Below are positions 34,422-42,626 of a stretch of DNA of 64,000 bases, in pieces. Under the pieces are notes generated by a model. It was not told the origin of the DNA and made no database searches. It saw only the letters and a program-made list of their open reading frames with translations. The stretch covers positions 124,001 to 188,000 of the forward strand of contig NZ_ANMR01000043.1 of assembly GCF_000338275.1 (NCBI RefSeq), in the 5' to 3' direction. The DNA comes from Staphylococcus xylosus NJ. Lineage in GTDB: Bacteria > Bacillota > Bacilli > Staphylococcales > Staphylococcaceae. Within the stretch, counting starts at the first letter, position 1. Every line of letters starts with the position of its first letter. The position numbers and the translations under genes were made by a program.

Positions 34422-35330
34422 TTAAAACTCCTTTTCTTCCATACCTAACTCTTTCAATGCCATTTTCTCAAACGCTGATTCTCCTGATTTCATAGCAAAC
34501 TCAGCAATGAACATTGGAAATACTGCATTAAGTTCTATTATATGCTCTTTCATTCGAGGCCATATCTCACCACCAGCTTTACCGTATGCAGTTATAAGTT
34601 GTTCTAATCCTTCTTCCCCAAATATACGATGGTGTCCCATAAAGTCCATTGATGGATCGGAGTGAGTTGCTTCAGTCCAGTCTATAAGACCTGTGACGTT
34701 TGCTTGGTTATCAACCATTATATGTCCTGGATGTAAGTCTCCATGTATCATGGTCGCATGTCGAGGCCATAGTTCGTCGTTTTCTAACCATTGTTTCCAT
34801 CTGTTCCATAATTCATATACTACGCCATAAGTTTCTTTAACTTTATTCATTCTTCTTTGAAAGTCATTTTTTACTTCTTGTATAGTTTTAATTTTTATAT
34901 GCTGCGCGGTAATGTTTTCTTCTGGTATATTGTGTAAGTCTACGAGCGCTTCGGCTAATGTATTAACAAAGTTTTCTGGTACTGGTTTGTGTTCAATTTC
35001 CCAAACATAATCTTGTATTTCTGGGTCTATTGTGGCTGCAGGATTGCCAGTAAGTTTTGGGTAAGCAATAAGGTCTTTTGCGTGTACTTTCCACTTCGGT
35101 ATTTCAAATGAAACATTACTCTGTAAAAAGTCTACCACTTGTTTTTCGGGTTTTGTTCGTTTATAAACGTCAGATCTTCTTGGTAGTCTTAAAACCCATT
35201 CTATGCCATGTTCATCTTTTCCAAATGCAACTTGGAAATCAAGGCCAGATTCATTCAATGAAATTGTTCGAGGTTGGATGTGTAATTGATGTTTTTCAGC
35301 ACATTTAATAATTTCATTATGTTGAGTCAT
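34422..35330 (-). CDS. mph(C): Macrolide 2'-phosphotransferase, Mph(C)-like
   Basis: Aminoglycoside-phosphotransferase-fold kinase that inactivates macrolides by phosphorylating the desosamine 2'-hydroxyl with GTP. 302 residues. Brenner motif H196-GDLH200 (MIHGDLHPGHIMVD) supplies catalytic D198, and D217 in LIDWTEATHSDP is the DFG-equivalent metal ligand. From memory the protein closely follows staphylococcal Mph(C) along its length, with scattered substitutions; I could not compute identity. Start ATG at 35330 with AAGGAG on the minus strand. Neither msr(A) nor a transposon end is adjacent, so a resident chromosomal gene is likelier than a recent plasmid cassette. Being intact, it may or may not confer resistance. 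Confidence 0.9.
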   Translation of the reverse strand: MTQHNEIIKCAEKHQLHIQPRTISLNESGLDFQVAFGKDEHGIEWVLRLPRRSDVYKRTKPEKQVVDFLQSNVSFEIPKWKVHAKDLIAYPKLTGNPAATIDPEIQDYVWEIEHKPVPENFVNTLAEALVDLHNIPEENITAQHIKIKTIQEVKNDFQRRMNKVKETYGVVYELWNRWKQWLENDELWPRHATMIHGDLHPGHIMVDNQANVTGLIDWTEATHSDPSMDFMGHHRIFGEEGLEQLITAYGKAGGEIWPRMKEHIIELNAVFPMFIAEFAMKSGESAFEKMALKELGMEEKEF

Positions 35331-35662
35331 TTTATTGGCTCCTTATTTTTATTTTTTTATAAACGTATTTTTATCTTGATATAAATTAATCTAACCTGCA
35401 AACGATAACTGACTATACGACTTCGGGATATAAAATATGAAGTGATTTATGTTCTAATATTATAAATGATTGTACTTTCTGAACATTATATATAAATTGT
35501 TTTTCTACCGAAGACATTAAATTTATTGAATATACTTTTGATGAAGGATCTTATCGTAACGCATTCTATAAAAACATGATAAATTGTTATTTGATTTATT
35601 ATAATACTTAAAAAAGTTATTCAACATATACTAAGGTATAGTTTTTAAGTTATATCATAAAT

Positions 35663-35692
35663 AAACCCTATACAAATTAATGCATAGAGTTT
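35663..35692. terminator. Short terminator-like inverted repeat
   Basis: AAACCCTAT (35663-35671) and ATAGAGTTT (35684-35692), one mismatch, 12-base loop. Followed by weak T-rich sequence on both strands. Could end minus-strand transcripts from the peptide gene at 35872. Confidence 0.45.
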
Positions 35693-35707
35693 ACCTGTGT
35701 TCTGAAC

Positions 35708-35753
35708 TCTCCGTCAGTTTAAACGGAGGTGTTTATTTATGTTGTTAAAATAG
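35708..35753 (+). other. Hairpin-occluded Shine-Dalgarno with a four-codon frame
   Basis: CTCCGT (35708-35713) can pair with ACGGAG (35723-35728), covering GGAGG (35725-35729). An ATG at 35739, nine bases after the SD, opens a frame of only M-L-L-K before TAG at 35751. It looks like a translation start whose coding part has been lost, or a leader peptide; no function assigned. Confidence 0.4.
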
Positions 35754-35773
35754 ATGAGCAATTTAAAGCTCAT
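35754..35773. terminator. Small bidirectional hairpin
   Basis: ATGAGC (35754-35759) and GCTCAT (35768-35773) with an 8-base loop; T-rich on both sides (ATTTTAATTTT on +, CTATTTT on -). Sits 16 bases downstream of the 27-codon frame on the minus strand. Confidence 0.4.
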
Positions 35774-35788
35774 ATTTTAATTTTAAAA

Positions 35789-35872
35789 CTAGCGTATCAT
35801 TATTTTAATAATAATATAGCCCACCAATATTACTAAGGCAGCTATAAGTAATGGAATAATATAATAAGACAT
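35789..35872 (-). CDS. Possible 27-residue membrane peptide
   Basis: ATG at 35872 on the minus strand with a full Shine-Dalgarno GGAGG (35879-35883) at six-base spacing opens 27 codons and ends with TAG. The product starts MSYYIIPLLIAA, continues as one uninterrupted hydrophobic helix with a central glycine, and ends in basic residues (KIMIR), the layout of a single-span membrane peptide. It is not one of the staphylococcal type I toxins I remember (PepA1, SprG, Fst-like). A type I toxin, a small regulatory membrane protein or a chance frame are all possible; the good RBS is the main support. Confidence 0.5.
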   Translation of the reverse strand: MSYYIIPLLIAALVILVGYIIIKIMIR

Positions 35873-36156
35873 GAAATACCTCCAGCAATTTTATTTATAT
35901 TTTAACTGTGAAACGTAAAAAGTAAAAGCATTATGGTCATAAATAAAGTATAACAATAATAGTCATTAAGATGTAACGGTTTAATTGTATTATAAAAGTT
36001 GTGTGCTATTAAAGGTAGTATGGCTTTATTGGTTGTGGTACATTTGGCCTTACAATATAAATGATAATTTTTGGAAATTGATGCACAATAATTTTAAATT
36101 AATTTATAAAACACTTTATTATTTATGAAAAGTTTTTTAAAAAGAAGGGGGCTTAT

Positions 36157-37011
36157 ATGAAAAAGTTGGAACAGTTGTTTAAAGATCACACAAAAAATAT
36201 CATCATTTGCATATTAGGAGCGTTTGTAAGTACTCTAGCGGTCAATTGCTTTATATTAGGTTCTAATTTAGGTGATGGTGGAACAGTCGGTATATCGTTA
36301 GCATTAAAATATGCGTTTGGATGGTCACCTGCGCTAACATCATTGATTATTAACACAATTGTTATCATTGTTGGTTGGAAATTTTTAAGTACCCGTACTG
36401 CAGTTTATACTTTTATAGCGAATACAGCCATCTCGATTTTTTTAGATTTAACTAAAAGTTTTAATACGGGAATAGATAATTTTGTTATAAATGCAACATT
36501 TGGTGGTGTTTTAGTCGGTGTTGGTATTGGTTTAGTTATTGCTGCAGGTGGTGTCATTGGTGGAACATCTGTAATTGCAAAAATGTTAAATAAATATTTA
36601 GATATAAAAACAGCTCAAGCTATCTTCATATTAGATGGTTTAGTCGTATTATCTTTTCTTTTTGTATTACCACTTATAAATGTACTATTTACTATAATAA
36701 TGCTATTTGTTACAGAAAGAGCAACCTCATTCATAATTGAAGGATTTAACCCTAAAAAAGCAGTTACAGTTATTTCTAGTAAAAATGAAGTCATTAGTGA
36801 CAGAATTAATAGTTTTACGGGTAGAGGATCTACTTTATTAAATGGTAAAGGTGGTTACGGTAAACATGAAACGAGTATGTTATATGTCGTTGTTCCTCAA
36901 TCACAAGTAACAAGAGTGAAAAAATTGGTGAATGAAGAAGATGAAAACGCCTTTTTAGTTATTCACGATGTACGAGATGTGCTAGGAAATGGCTTTATCA
37001 ACTTATCTTAA
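36157..37011 (+). CDS. YitT-family membrane protein (DUF161 / DUF2179)
   Basis: 284 residues: about five to six transmembrane helices in the first 195 residues (repeat-like segments LGSNLGDGGTVGISLALKY and AAGGVIGGTSVIAKML), then a soluble C-terminal DUF2179 domain with TGRGSTLLNGKGGYG, typical of YitT/YpjC/YvjA proteins. Molecular function not established. Strong RBS (AAGAAGGGGG) before ATG at 36157; it appears monocistronic. Confidence 0.88.
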   Translation: MKKLEQLFKDHTKNIIICILGAFVSTLAVNCFILGSNLGDGGTVGISLALKYAFGWSPALTSLIINTIVIIVGWKFLSTRTAVYTFIANTAISIFLDLTKSFNTGIDNFVINATFGGVLVGVGIGLVIAAGGVIGGTSVIAKMLNKYLDIKTAQAIFILDGLVVLSFLFVLPLINVLFTIIMLFVTERATSFIIEGFNPKKAVTVISSKNEVISDRINSFTGRGSTLLNGKGGYGKHETSMLYVVVPQSQVTRVKKLVNEEDENAFLVIHDVRDVLGNGFINLS

Positions 37012-37161
37012 ATGATAATATTTTTTTGAGATATGCTATTGAATTATTTTATTGATATAAGTATAAAAGCACATTTAATCTTTTGATTTTTGTTCTGCTT
37101 TGTCGATTTTTTATAAAATATCCTTTATGCTAATGATAAGAAAAATTTAGGGGGTAAAATA

Positions 37162-37569
37162 ATGGCAATACCAAAAATCACGACATTTTTAATGTTTAAC
37201 GGTAACGCAGAAGAAGCGATAAATTTATATGTAAATACTTTTGAAGATGCTGAAATATTAGCATTGGTCCGTTATAGTGAAAGTGACAATGAACCTACTG
37301 GGGCCGTGCAACATGCAATTTTTAGGTTGAAAGACCAAGTATTTATGGCAATTGACAACATGAATGGTGTAGATATTGAAATGAACCCAGCTATGTCTTT
37401 ATATGTAACTGTTGATAACCCAATTGAAATGGAAAGATTATTTAATAAATTGAAAAGTGGCGGCGCAATATTAATGCCTAAAACAGAAATGCCGCCATTT
37501 AGAGAATTTGCGTGGATACAAGATAAATTTGGTGTGAATTTCCAATTGGCACTGCCAGAAAGCAAATAA
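37162..37569 (+). CDS. PhnB-like VOC protein
   Basis: 135 residues of the 3-demethylubiquinone-9 methyltransferase-like (PF06983) branch of the vicinal-oxygen-chelate superfamily: ITTFLMFNGNAEEAINLYVNTF at the N-terminus, QHAIFRLKDQVFMAID in the middle, FAWIQDKFGVNFQL at the end. Despite the Pfam name no methyltransferase activity is implied. RBS GGGGGT. Function unknown. Confidence 0.85.
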   Translation: MAIPKITTFLMFNGNAEEAINLYVNTFEDAEILALVRYSESDNEPTGAVQHAIFRLKDQVFMAIDNMNGVDIEMNPAMSLYVTVDNPIEMERLFNKLKSGGAILMPKTEMPPFREFAWIQDKFGVNFQLALPESK

Positions 37570-37628
37570 TTATAAATATGGATCAATAAATTATTTTATG
37601 AAATAGTCTTATCATTTATAAGATTTTG

Positions 37629-37997
37629 TTACAGACATTGATCGTGAAATTGAATAAATAATGATTTTAATAGGACATCTACTACAGGATTTACTTTAAA
37701 ACGATTAATTGTTTTATAAAAAGTTGTTTGATTTTGTGATAGCCACATCATTCGGATACTACCACTAAGCAATTTTTCTGTTTTACGACTAGGCGATACG
37801 GATTGTGCGTAAGCATATAGAATAAGTTTTAACCTTATTATAGGATGATATGATGTAGCACCACGATAATGTTTGAATTCATTTGCAGGGGTTGTTTCAA
37901 CGGTTTCAGTAACATATCGTGACATATCATTTGTGGGTATAAGAACTGAAGTTTCCATTGGTAGTGTAAGTTGAGTCATATTATAATTTTTATACAA
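37629..37997 (-). pseudogene. Truncated IS1182-family transposase
   Basis: 122 codons on the minus strand match, from memory, the N-terminus of staphylococcal IS1182-family transposases (MTQLTLPMETSVLIP, HRGATSYHP-like, MMWLSQNQTTFYKTINRF, IQFHDQCL). Full-length proteins are roughly four times longer; the DDE catalytic region is missing because the frame stops at 37629 and the following sequence belongs to the PhnB-like gene. No terminal inverted repeats were recognised. Immobile relic. Confidence 0.85.
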
Positions 37998-38089
37998 AAG
38001 ACACCTCGTTTAGTTTATTAGTATTTATTAAATTATTCGTAACTACCTTATCCTTTCAATATTTTAATGTAAAATTACATATGCATGCG

Positions 38090-38270
38090 ACATATTTTGC
38101 GAGACTCTTGAGGTAACAGGATAAGCAGAAGACTACAATCTGAAGCTGTCCTTTAAGAAAGCGCGAGCCAATAATATGAAGTATTGAACAAAAAAGAAGC
38201 ACTCAGATGAATTGAATTAAATCATCTGAGTGCTATTTTTCTGGGATTTATGTCCCAACCTCATTATGTT
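38090..38270 (-). repeat. Composite staphylococcal intergenic repeat
   Basis: Read on the minus strand from 38270: a GAGGTTGGGACATAAATCCC hairpin, a second hairpin of the motif AGCACTCAGATGA (38198-38210 / 38222-38234), then a GC-richer stretch (GGCTCGCGCTTTCTTAAAGG, CTTCTGCTTATCC, CTCAAGAGTCTCGC). This is unlike the surrounding AT-rich spacer and resembles repeat modules scattered in coagulase-negative staphylococci. Extent is approximate. Confidence 0.55.
38198..38239. terminator. Terminator between rqcH and the IS remnant
   Basis: Perfect 13-bp arms AGCACTCAGATGA (38198-38210) and TCATCTGAGTGCT (38222-38234), TTTTT after it on + and A-rich before it, so it should also stop rqcH transcripts from the minus strand. 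Confidence 0.85.
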
Positions 38271-39966
38271 ATTTAACTTTTAATTTTTGAATGTGATCAT
38301 AATCTGGGGTAGCGTAAAGCGTTTTTTGATTATCATATGTTACAAAACCAGGTTTAGCACCTGAAGGTTTATGAACATGTTTGATTTCAGTATAATCAAC
38401 TGGTACTTGTGCAGAACTACCAGCTTTTGAAAAATATGCTGATAACATTGCAGCTTCTTTAATTGTCTCTTCACTTGGCTCATCACTTATAATGACAACG
38501 TGTGAACCAGGGATATCTTTAGTGTGGAACCAAAGATGATGTTTTTTAGCTTGTTTATTAGTTAAATAATCGTTTTGTTTATTGTTTTTACCAACCAAGA
38601 TTGTATCGCCATCTGTAGAAGTGTACGCTTGAATTTGCATCGTCTGTTTCTTTTTCTTCTTGCTTTGTTTACGCTGCTTCATAAATCCTAGATCAGCTAA
38701 CTCGTCACGAATATCGTCAATTTCATCAACAGAAATATGTGTAAGTTGTTGCTCGATACTTTCAAAGTAGTTAATATTTTCTTTGGTTAATTGAATTTGA
38801 TGTTGTAATTCGTGTTCACGCGTTTTTAATTTATTATATTTTTTATAATAATTTTGTGCGTTAACAGCAGGTGTTTTTGTAGGATTAAGTGGTATTGTCA
38901 CTTCTTCGCCGTTATAATAATTAAGCGCAGTAAGTGATTCATCCCCCTGCTTAATACGATAGATATTTGCAGTTATAAGTTCACCAAATAATTGTTGTTG
39001 CTCTTTTTCTTTGGTACCTTCACGTTCATCTATTAACTTACTTAATTTGTTTTGAGACTTGTTAAGTTGTTGTTGAACAAATTTTACTAAGTCGTTAGCA
39101 CGTTGTTTAACGCGTTCTCTTTCACCACGCGCATCATAATAACGATCTAATAAATCATGAAGGGAGTCGTAAAGTACTACGTCATCATAGAACTGGTCTA
39201 ATTTCATGAAATAGAAATCTTCTTTTCCAGATTCGTGATTTTTATGGAAAACAGGCGTGGGCTCACCTTGAATTTCCTCGAGTACTTCATCGAAAGCTTC
39301 CGGTAAAGTTTGTGTGGTCATAAATTGTCTACGGTTTGCAATCTCATTTGTTATCAGCGGGCTAAAACCTTCGAAATGATTGAGCAATTGTCTCGCAATT
39401 TTCCCACTATTAAAATCGATATATTTTAACGCTTCAACTCCAGAAATATCAAAAGGATTGATTTTATTTTGAGTTGGAGGTGCTTCATATTGAAAGCCAG
39501 GCATAACTGTACGATATTGATTAGTATTTGGTGTTAAATGCTTAAACCCTTCAATAATTTTTCGATTGTCATCTACCAATATTAAATTACTGTGTTTGCC
39601 CATAATTTCTAAAATAATTGTACGGTAAATCGTATCACCGATTTCGTCTTTACTTTGAACATCTATTTCTACACGTCTATCATTACCAATTTGTCTTACT
39701 GCTTTAACAATACCACCTTCGATGTGTTTACGAAAAACACGGGCAAACATTGGTGGGTCAAATGGATTATCATATTTTTTATTTGTTAAATGCATTCTAG
39801 TAAAACTAGGATGGATAGAAAGTAGAAGCTGATGATTTTTACGATTTTGTCGAATAACAACTAACATCGTATCGTTTTCGGGTTGATTTATTTTATGAAT
39901 TCTTCCATCTACTAGAAATTGAAGAGATTCCACTATTTTTCTAGTGAATAAACCATCATATGCCAT
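38269..39966 (-). CDS. rqcH: Ribosome quality control factor RqcH (NFACT / FbpA family)
   Basis: Bacterial Rqc2/NEMF homologue that binds stalled 50S-peptidyl-tRNA and directs alanine tailing; older annotation calls it fibronectin-binding protein FbpA. 565 residues: NFACT-N domain (about 1-240, MAYDGLFTRKIVESL, GKHSNLILVD, GFKHLTPNTNQYR), two long coiled-coil stretches (about 285-330 and 375-435), then the NFACT-R domain with VGKNNKQNDYLTNKQA, HHLWFHTKDIPGSHVVI. YlmH, encoded at 16028, has been linked to the same pathway. Single gene, opposite to its neighbours. Confidence 0.94.
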   Translation of the reverse strand: MAYDGLFTRKIVESLQFLVDGRIHKINQPENDTMLVVIRQNRKNHQLLLSIHPSFTRMHLTNKKYDNPFDPPMFARVFRKHIEGGIVKAVRQIGNDRRVEIDVQSKDEIGDTIYRTIILEIMGKHSNLILVDDNRKIIEGFKHLTPNTNQYRTVMPGFQYEAPPTQNKINPFDISGVEALKYIDFNSGKIARQLLNHFEGFSPLITNEIANRRQFMTTQTLPEAFDEVLEEIQGEPTPVFHKNHESGKEDFYFMKLDQFYDDVVLYDSLHDLLDRYYDARGERERVKQRANDLVKFVQQQLNKSQNKLSKLIDEREGTKEKEQQQLFGELITANIYRIKQGDESLTALNYYNGEEVTIPLNPTKTPAVNAQNYYKKYNKLKTREHELQHQIQLTKENINYFESIEQQLTHISVDEIDDIRDELADLGFMKQRKQSKKKKKQTMQIQAYTSTDGDTILVGKNNKQNDYLTNKQAKKHHLWFHTKDIPGSHVVIISDEPSEETIKEAAMLSAYFSKAGSSAQVPVDYTEIKHVHKPSGAKPGFVTYDNQKTLYATPDYDHIQKLKVK

Positions 39967-40122
39967 TACTATCAGCCACCTTATTTTTAGTCATTCATCA
40001 TATTGTAACATGGCAATAAGAAATCTTCATGGTCAAAGTTTGTCCTTTGCTATGCTATACAACTAATTAGAGATTGTGGTATCATTGTCTAATAATAGTA
40101 GAACAGTTTAGAGAGGTAGTAA

Positions 40123-40748
<626 letters not shown>

Positions 40749-40749
<1 letters not shown>

Positions 40750-40961
40750 TGTTACAACCACCATTAAACCAATTAACAGATAAAATAAACTCAAAATACT
40801 TAGTAGCAACTACTGCTGCAAAACGTGCACGTGAATTAGATGAAAAACCTGAAACTGCATTATTAAATAAATATATTTCAAAAAAACCTGTAGGTAAAGC
40901 TTTAGAAGAAATTGCTGACGGTGAAGTTTTTCCTGACAAACTATTCCTAAAATCTTTCTAA
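40749..40961 (+). CDS. rpoZ: RNA polymerase omega subunit
   Basis: 70 residues with the omega signature (LVATTAAKRARELDEK ... KPVGKALEEIADGEV). Promotes assembly and stability of RNA polymerase. Overlaps gmk by one base, the usual Firmicute gmk-rpoZ pair. Confidence 0.96.
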
Positions 40962-41023
40962 AAATAATAAACTTGAGATACGAGTATAGAACATATGCGT
41001 TTTGAAAGTGGAGTTTTAAAGTG

Positions 41024-41057
41024 AGCCTGAGACATTAACAAATGTCTCAGGCTTTTT
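41024..41057 (+). terminator. Terminator after gmk-rpoZ
   Basis: Perfect 12- to 13-bp stem AGCCTGAGACATT (41024-41036) / AATGTCTCAGGCT (41041-41053) with a four-base loop and five T. GAGACAT core relates it to the staphylococcal repeat family. Confidence 0.92.
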
Positions 41058-41222
41058 AATGATAAGGCCACGCTTTAAATAAAGCCCTGATAACTTTCTT
41101 GTGTAAGAGACTTAGTGCTTATCATCAATCTATTTATCAATCTAGTGGTACTTATATTTGAGTATTAGTTTAAAATGCTAATTCCAATTAAAACTTTTTA
41201 ACTATGATTCACCTTTTTCCGG

Positions 41223-41274
41223 GTGAGGCAACGAAATCATTTTAAAAAAATAAGATTTCTGTCTCACTCTTTTT
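41223..41274. terminator. Second hairpin before coaBC, GACAGAAAT repeat type
   Basis: GTGAG (41223-41227) with CTCAC (41263-41267), continuing after mismatches into GAAATC / GATTTC, then CTTTTT. A degenerate second copy of the family. The remaining spacer (41058-41222 and 41275-41416) holds a TATAAT at 41295-41300, a possible coaBC promoter -10, and nothing else clear. Confidence 0.6.
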
Positions 41275-41416
41275 AATTTAGTTATTAATTTGTGTATAAT
41301 GATGAGTAATCAAAGTATTCTTAAAAGCTTAAATCATTAAATTTAATTTAGGCTTTCACATAAAATGTTGATTTAAAAAGTCATATTTAATTTATTTGAA
41401 GGAGAATGACAATAAT

Positions 41417-42625
41417 ATGAAACGAATATTACTCGCTGTTACAGGTGGTATTGCGGCATATAAAGCTATCGATTTAACTAGTAAATTAACACAAGCTAAT
41501 TATGATGTGAGAGTAATGCTTACTGATCATGCGCAAGAGTTTGTTACACCACTAGCATTTCAAGCAATTGGTAGAAATCCAGTTTATACAAGTACTTTTA
41601 AAGAACAGAATCCAGAAGAAATACAACATGTTGCGCTAGGTGATTGGGCCGATGCCATTATTGTTGCTCCAGCTACTGCAAATACAATTGCAAAATTAGC
41701 TAATGGCATTGCTGATGACATGGTGACCTCTACATTATTAGCTACTGAGACACCAAAGTTCATTGCACCTGCTATGAATGTTCATATGTATGAAAATCGT
41801 AGAACTCAACAAAATTTAGCGACTTTGAGTTCAGATGGATACTATTTCCTCGAGCCAGGTGAAGGCTTTTTAGCATGTGGTTATGTTGCAAAAGGTAGAA
41901 TGGAAGAACCATTACAAATCGTAGAGCGGTTAAATCAATATTTTAATGAACCGACTCAAAATCCGCTTTATAAAAATAGCCGTTTTGAAGGCAAACGTGC
42001 ACTAGTTACTGCTGGCCCTACAGTCGAAGAATTAGATCCTGTACGTTATTTATCTAACCGCGCTTCAGGTAAAATCGGTTATGCGTTAGCAGAATCACTT
42101 ACAAAACGCGGTGCTATAGTTACACTCGTTACAGGACCAACTCATTTAACACCACCAGCAAATGTAGAAGTAGTCCAAGTTCAAAGTGCAGAAGACATGT
42201 TCCATGCAGTAAAAACACGTTTCGAATATCAAGATATTGTGTTTAAAGCAGCAGCAGTATCAGACTATGCACCGGTAGATACACTTGAACATAAATTGAA
42301 AAAACAAGAAGGTACACTGTCAGTTTCATTTAAACGTACTCCTGATATTTTAAAGTATTTAGGTGAGCATAAAACACATCAATTTTTAGTGGGATTTGCA
42401 GCAGAAACACAAAATATAGCTGAATATGCTCAAAAGAAACTAAAAAATAAAAATGCTGATGTAGTAATTGCAAACAATGTAGGCGATAGAACCATTGGTT
42501 TTAGTTCAGATGATAATGACTATACAATGTACTATAAAACAGGTGATACCGCAACACTAGGAAAACATAAAAAAGTCGAATTAGCGGAGCACATATTGAA
42601 TAGTTTAGAAACAAGGTGGCAATAA
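41417..42625 (+). CDS. coaBC: Phosphopantothenoylcysteine synthetase/decarboxylase CoaBC
   Basis: Bifunctional coenzyme A enzyme: CoaC (about 1-180) is a flavin decarboxylase with LAVTGGIAAYKAID, PAMNVHMYENR and the catalytic Cys in ACGYVAKGRM; CoaB (about 190-400) is the CTP-dependent ligase with VTAGPTVEELDPVRYLSNRA and KAAAVSDYAP. Start at 41417 gives 402 residues beginning MKRILLAV, the family N-terminus; AAGGAG is 12 bases upstream, rather far. One base separates it from priA. Confidence 0.96.
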   Translation: MKRILLAVTGGIAAYKAIDLTSKLTQANYDVRVMLTDHAQEFVTPLAFQAIGRNPVYTSTFKEQNPEEIQHVALGDWADAIIVAPATANTIAKLANGIADDMVTSTLLATETPKFIAPAMNVHMYENRRTQQNLATLSSDGYYFLEPGEGFLACGYVAKGRMEEPLQIVERLNQYFNEPTQNPLYKNSRFEGKRALVTAGPTVEELDPVRYLSNRASGKIGYALAESLTKRGAIVTLVTGPTHLTPPANVEVVQVQSAEDMFHAVKTRFEYQDIVFKAAAVSDYAPVDTLEHKLKKQEGTLSVSFKRTPDILKYLGEHKTHQFLVGFAAETQNIAEYAQKKLKNKNADVVIANNVGDRTIGFSSDDNDYTMYYKTGDTATLGKHKKVELAEHILNSLETRWQ

Positions 42626-42626
42626 T

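Larger units (their letters stand above)
35331..36156. other. 826-bp gene-poor region between mph(C) and yitT-like gene
   Basis: AT-rich spacer. The part 35331-35660 must carry the promoter of the mph(C)-like gene but I cannot pick one with confidence. 35663-35883 holds the hairpins and small frames listed separately. 35890-36156 shows only an RBS (AGAAGGGGG) before the next gene. Confidence 0.5.

Noticed and set aside
38269..39966. Fibronectin-binding surface adhesin
   Set aside because: No signal peptide or LPXTG; NFACT-N, coiled coil and NFACT-R identify a cytoplasmic RqcH protein.
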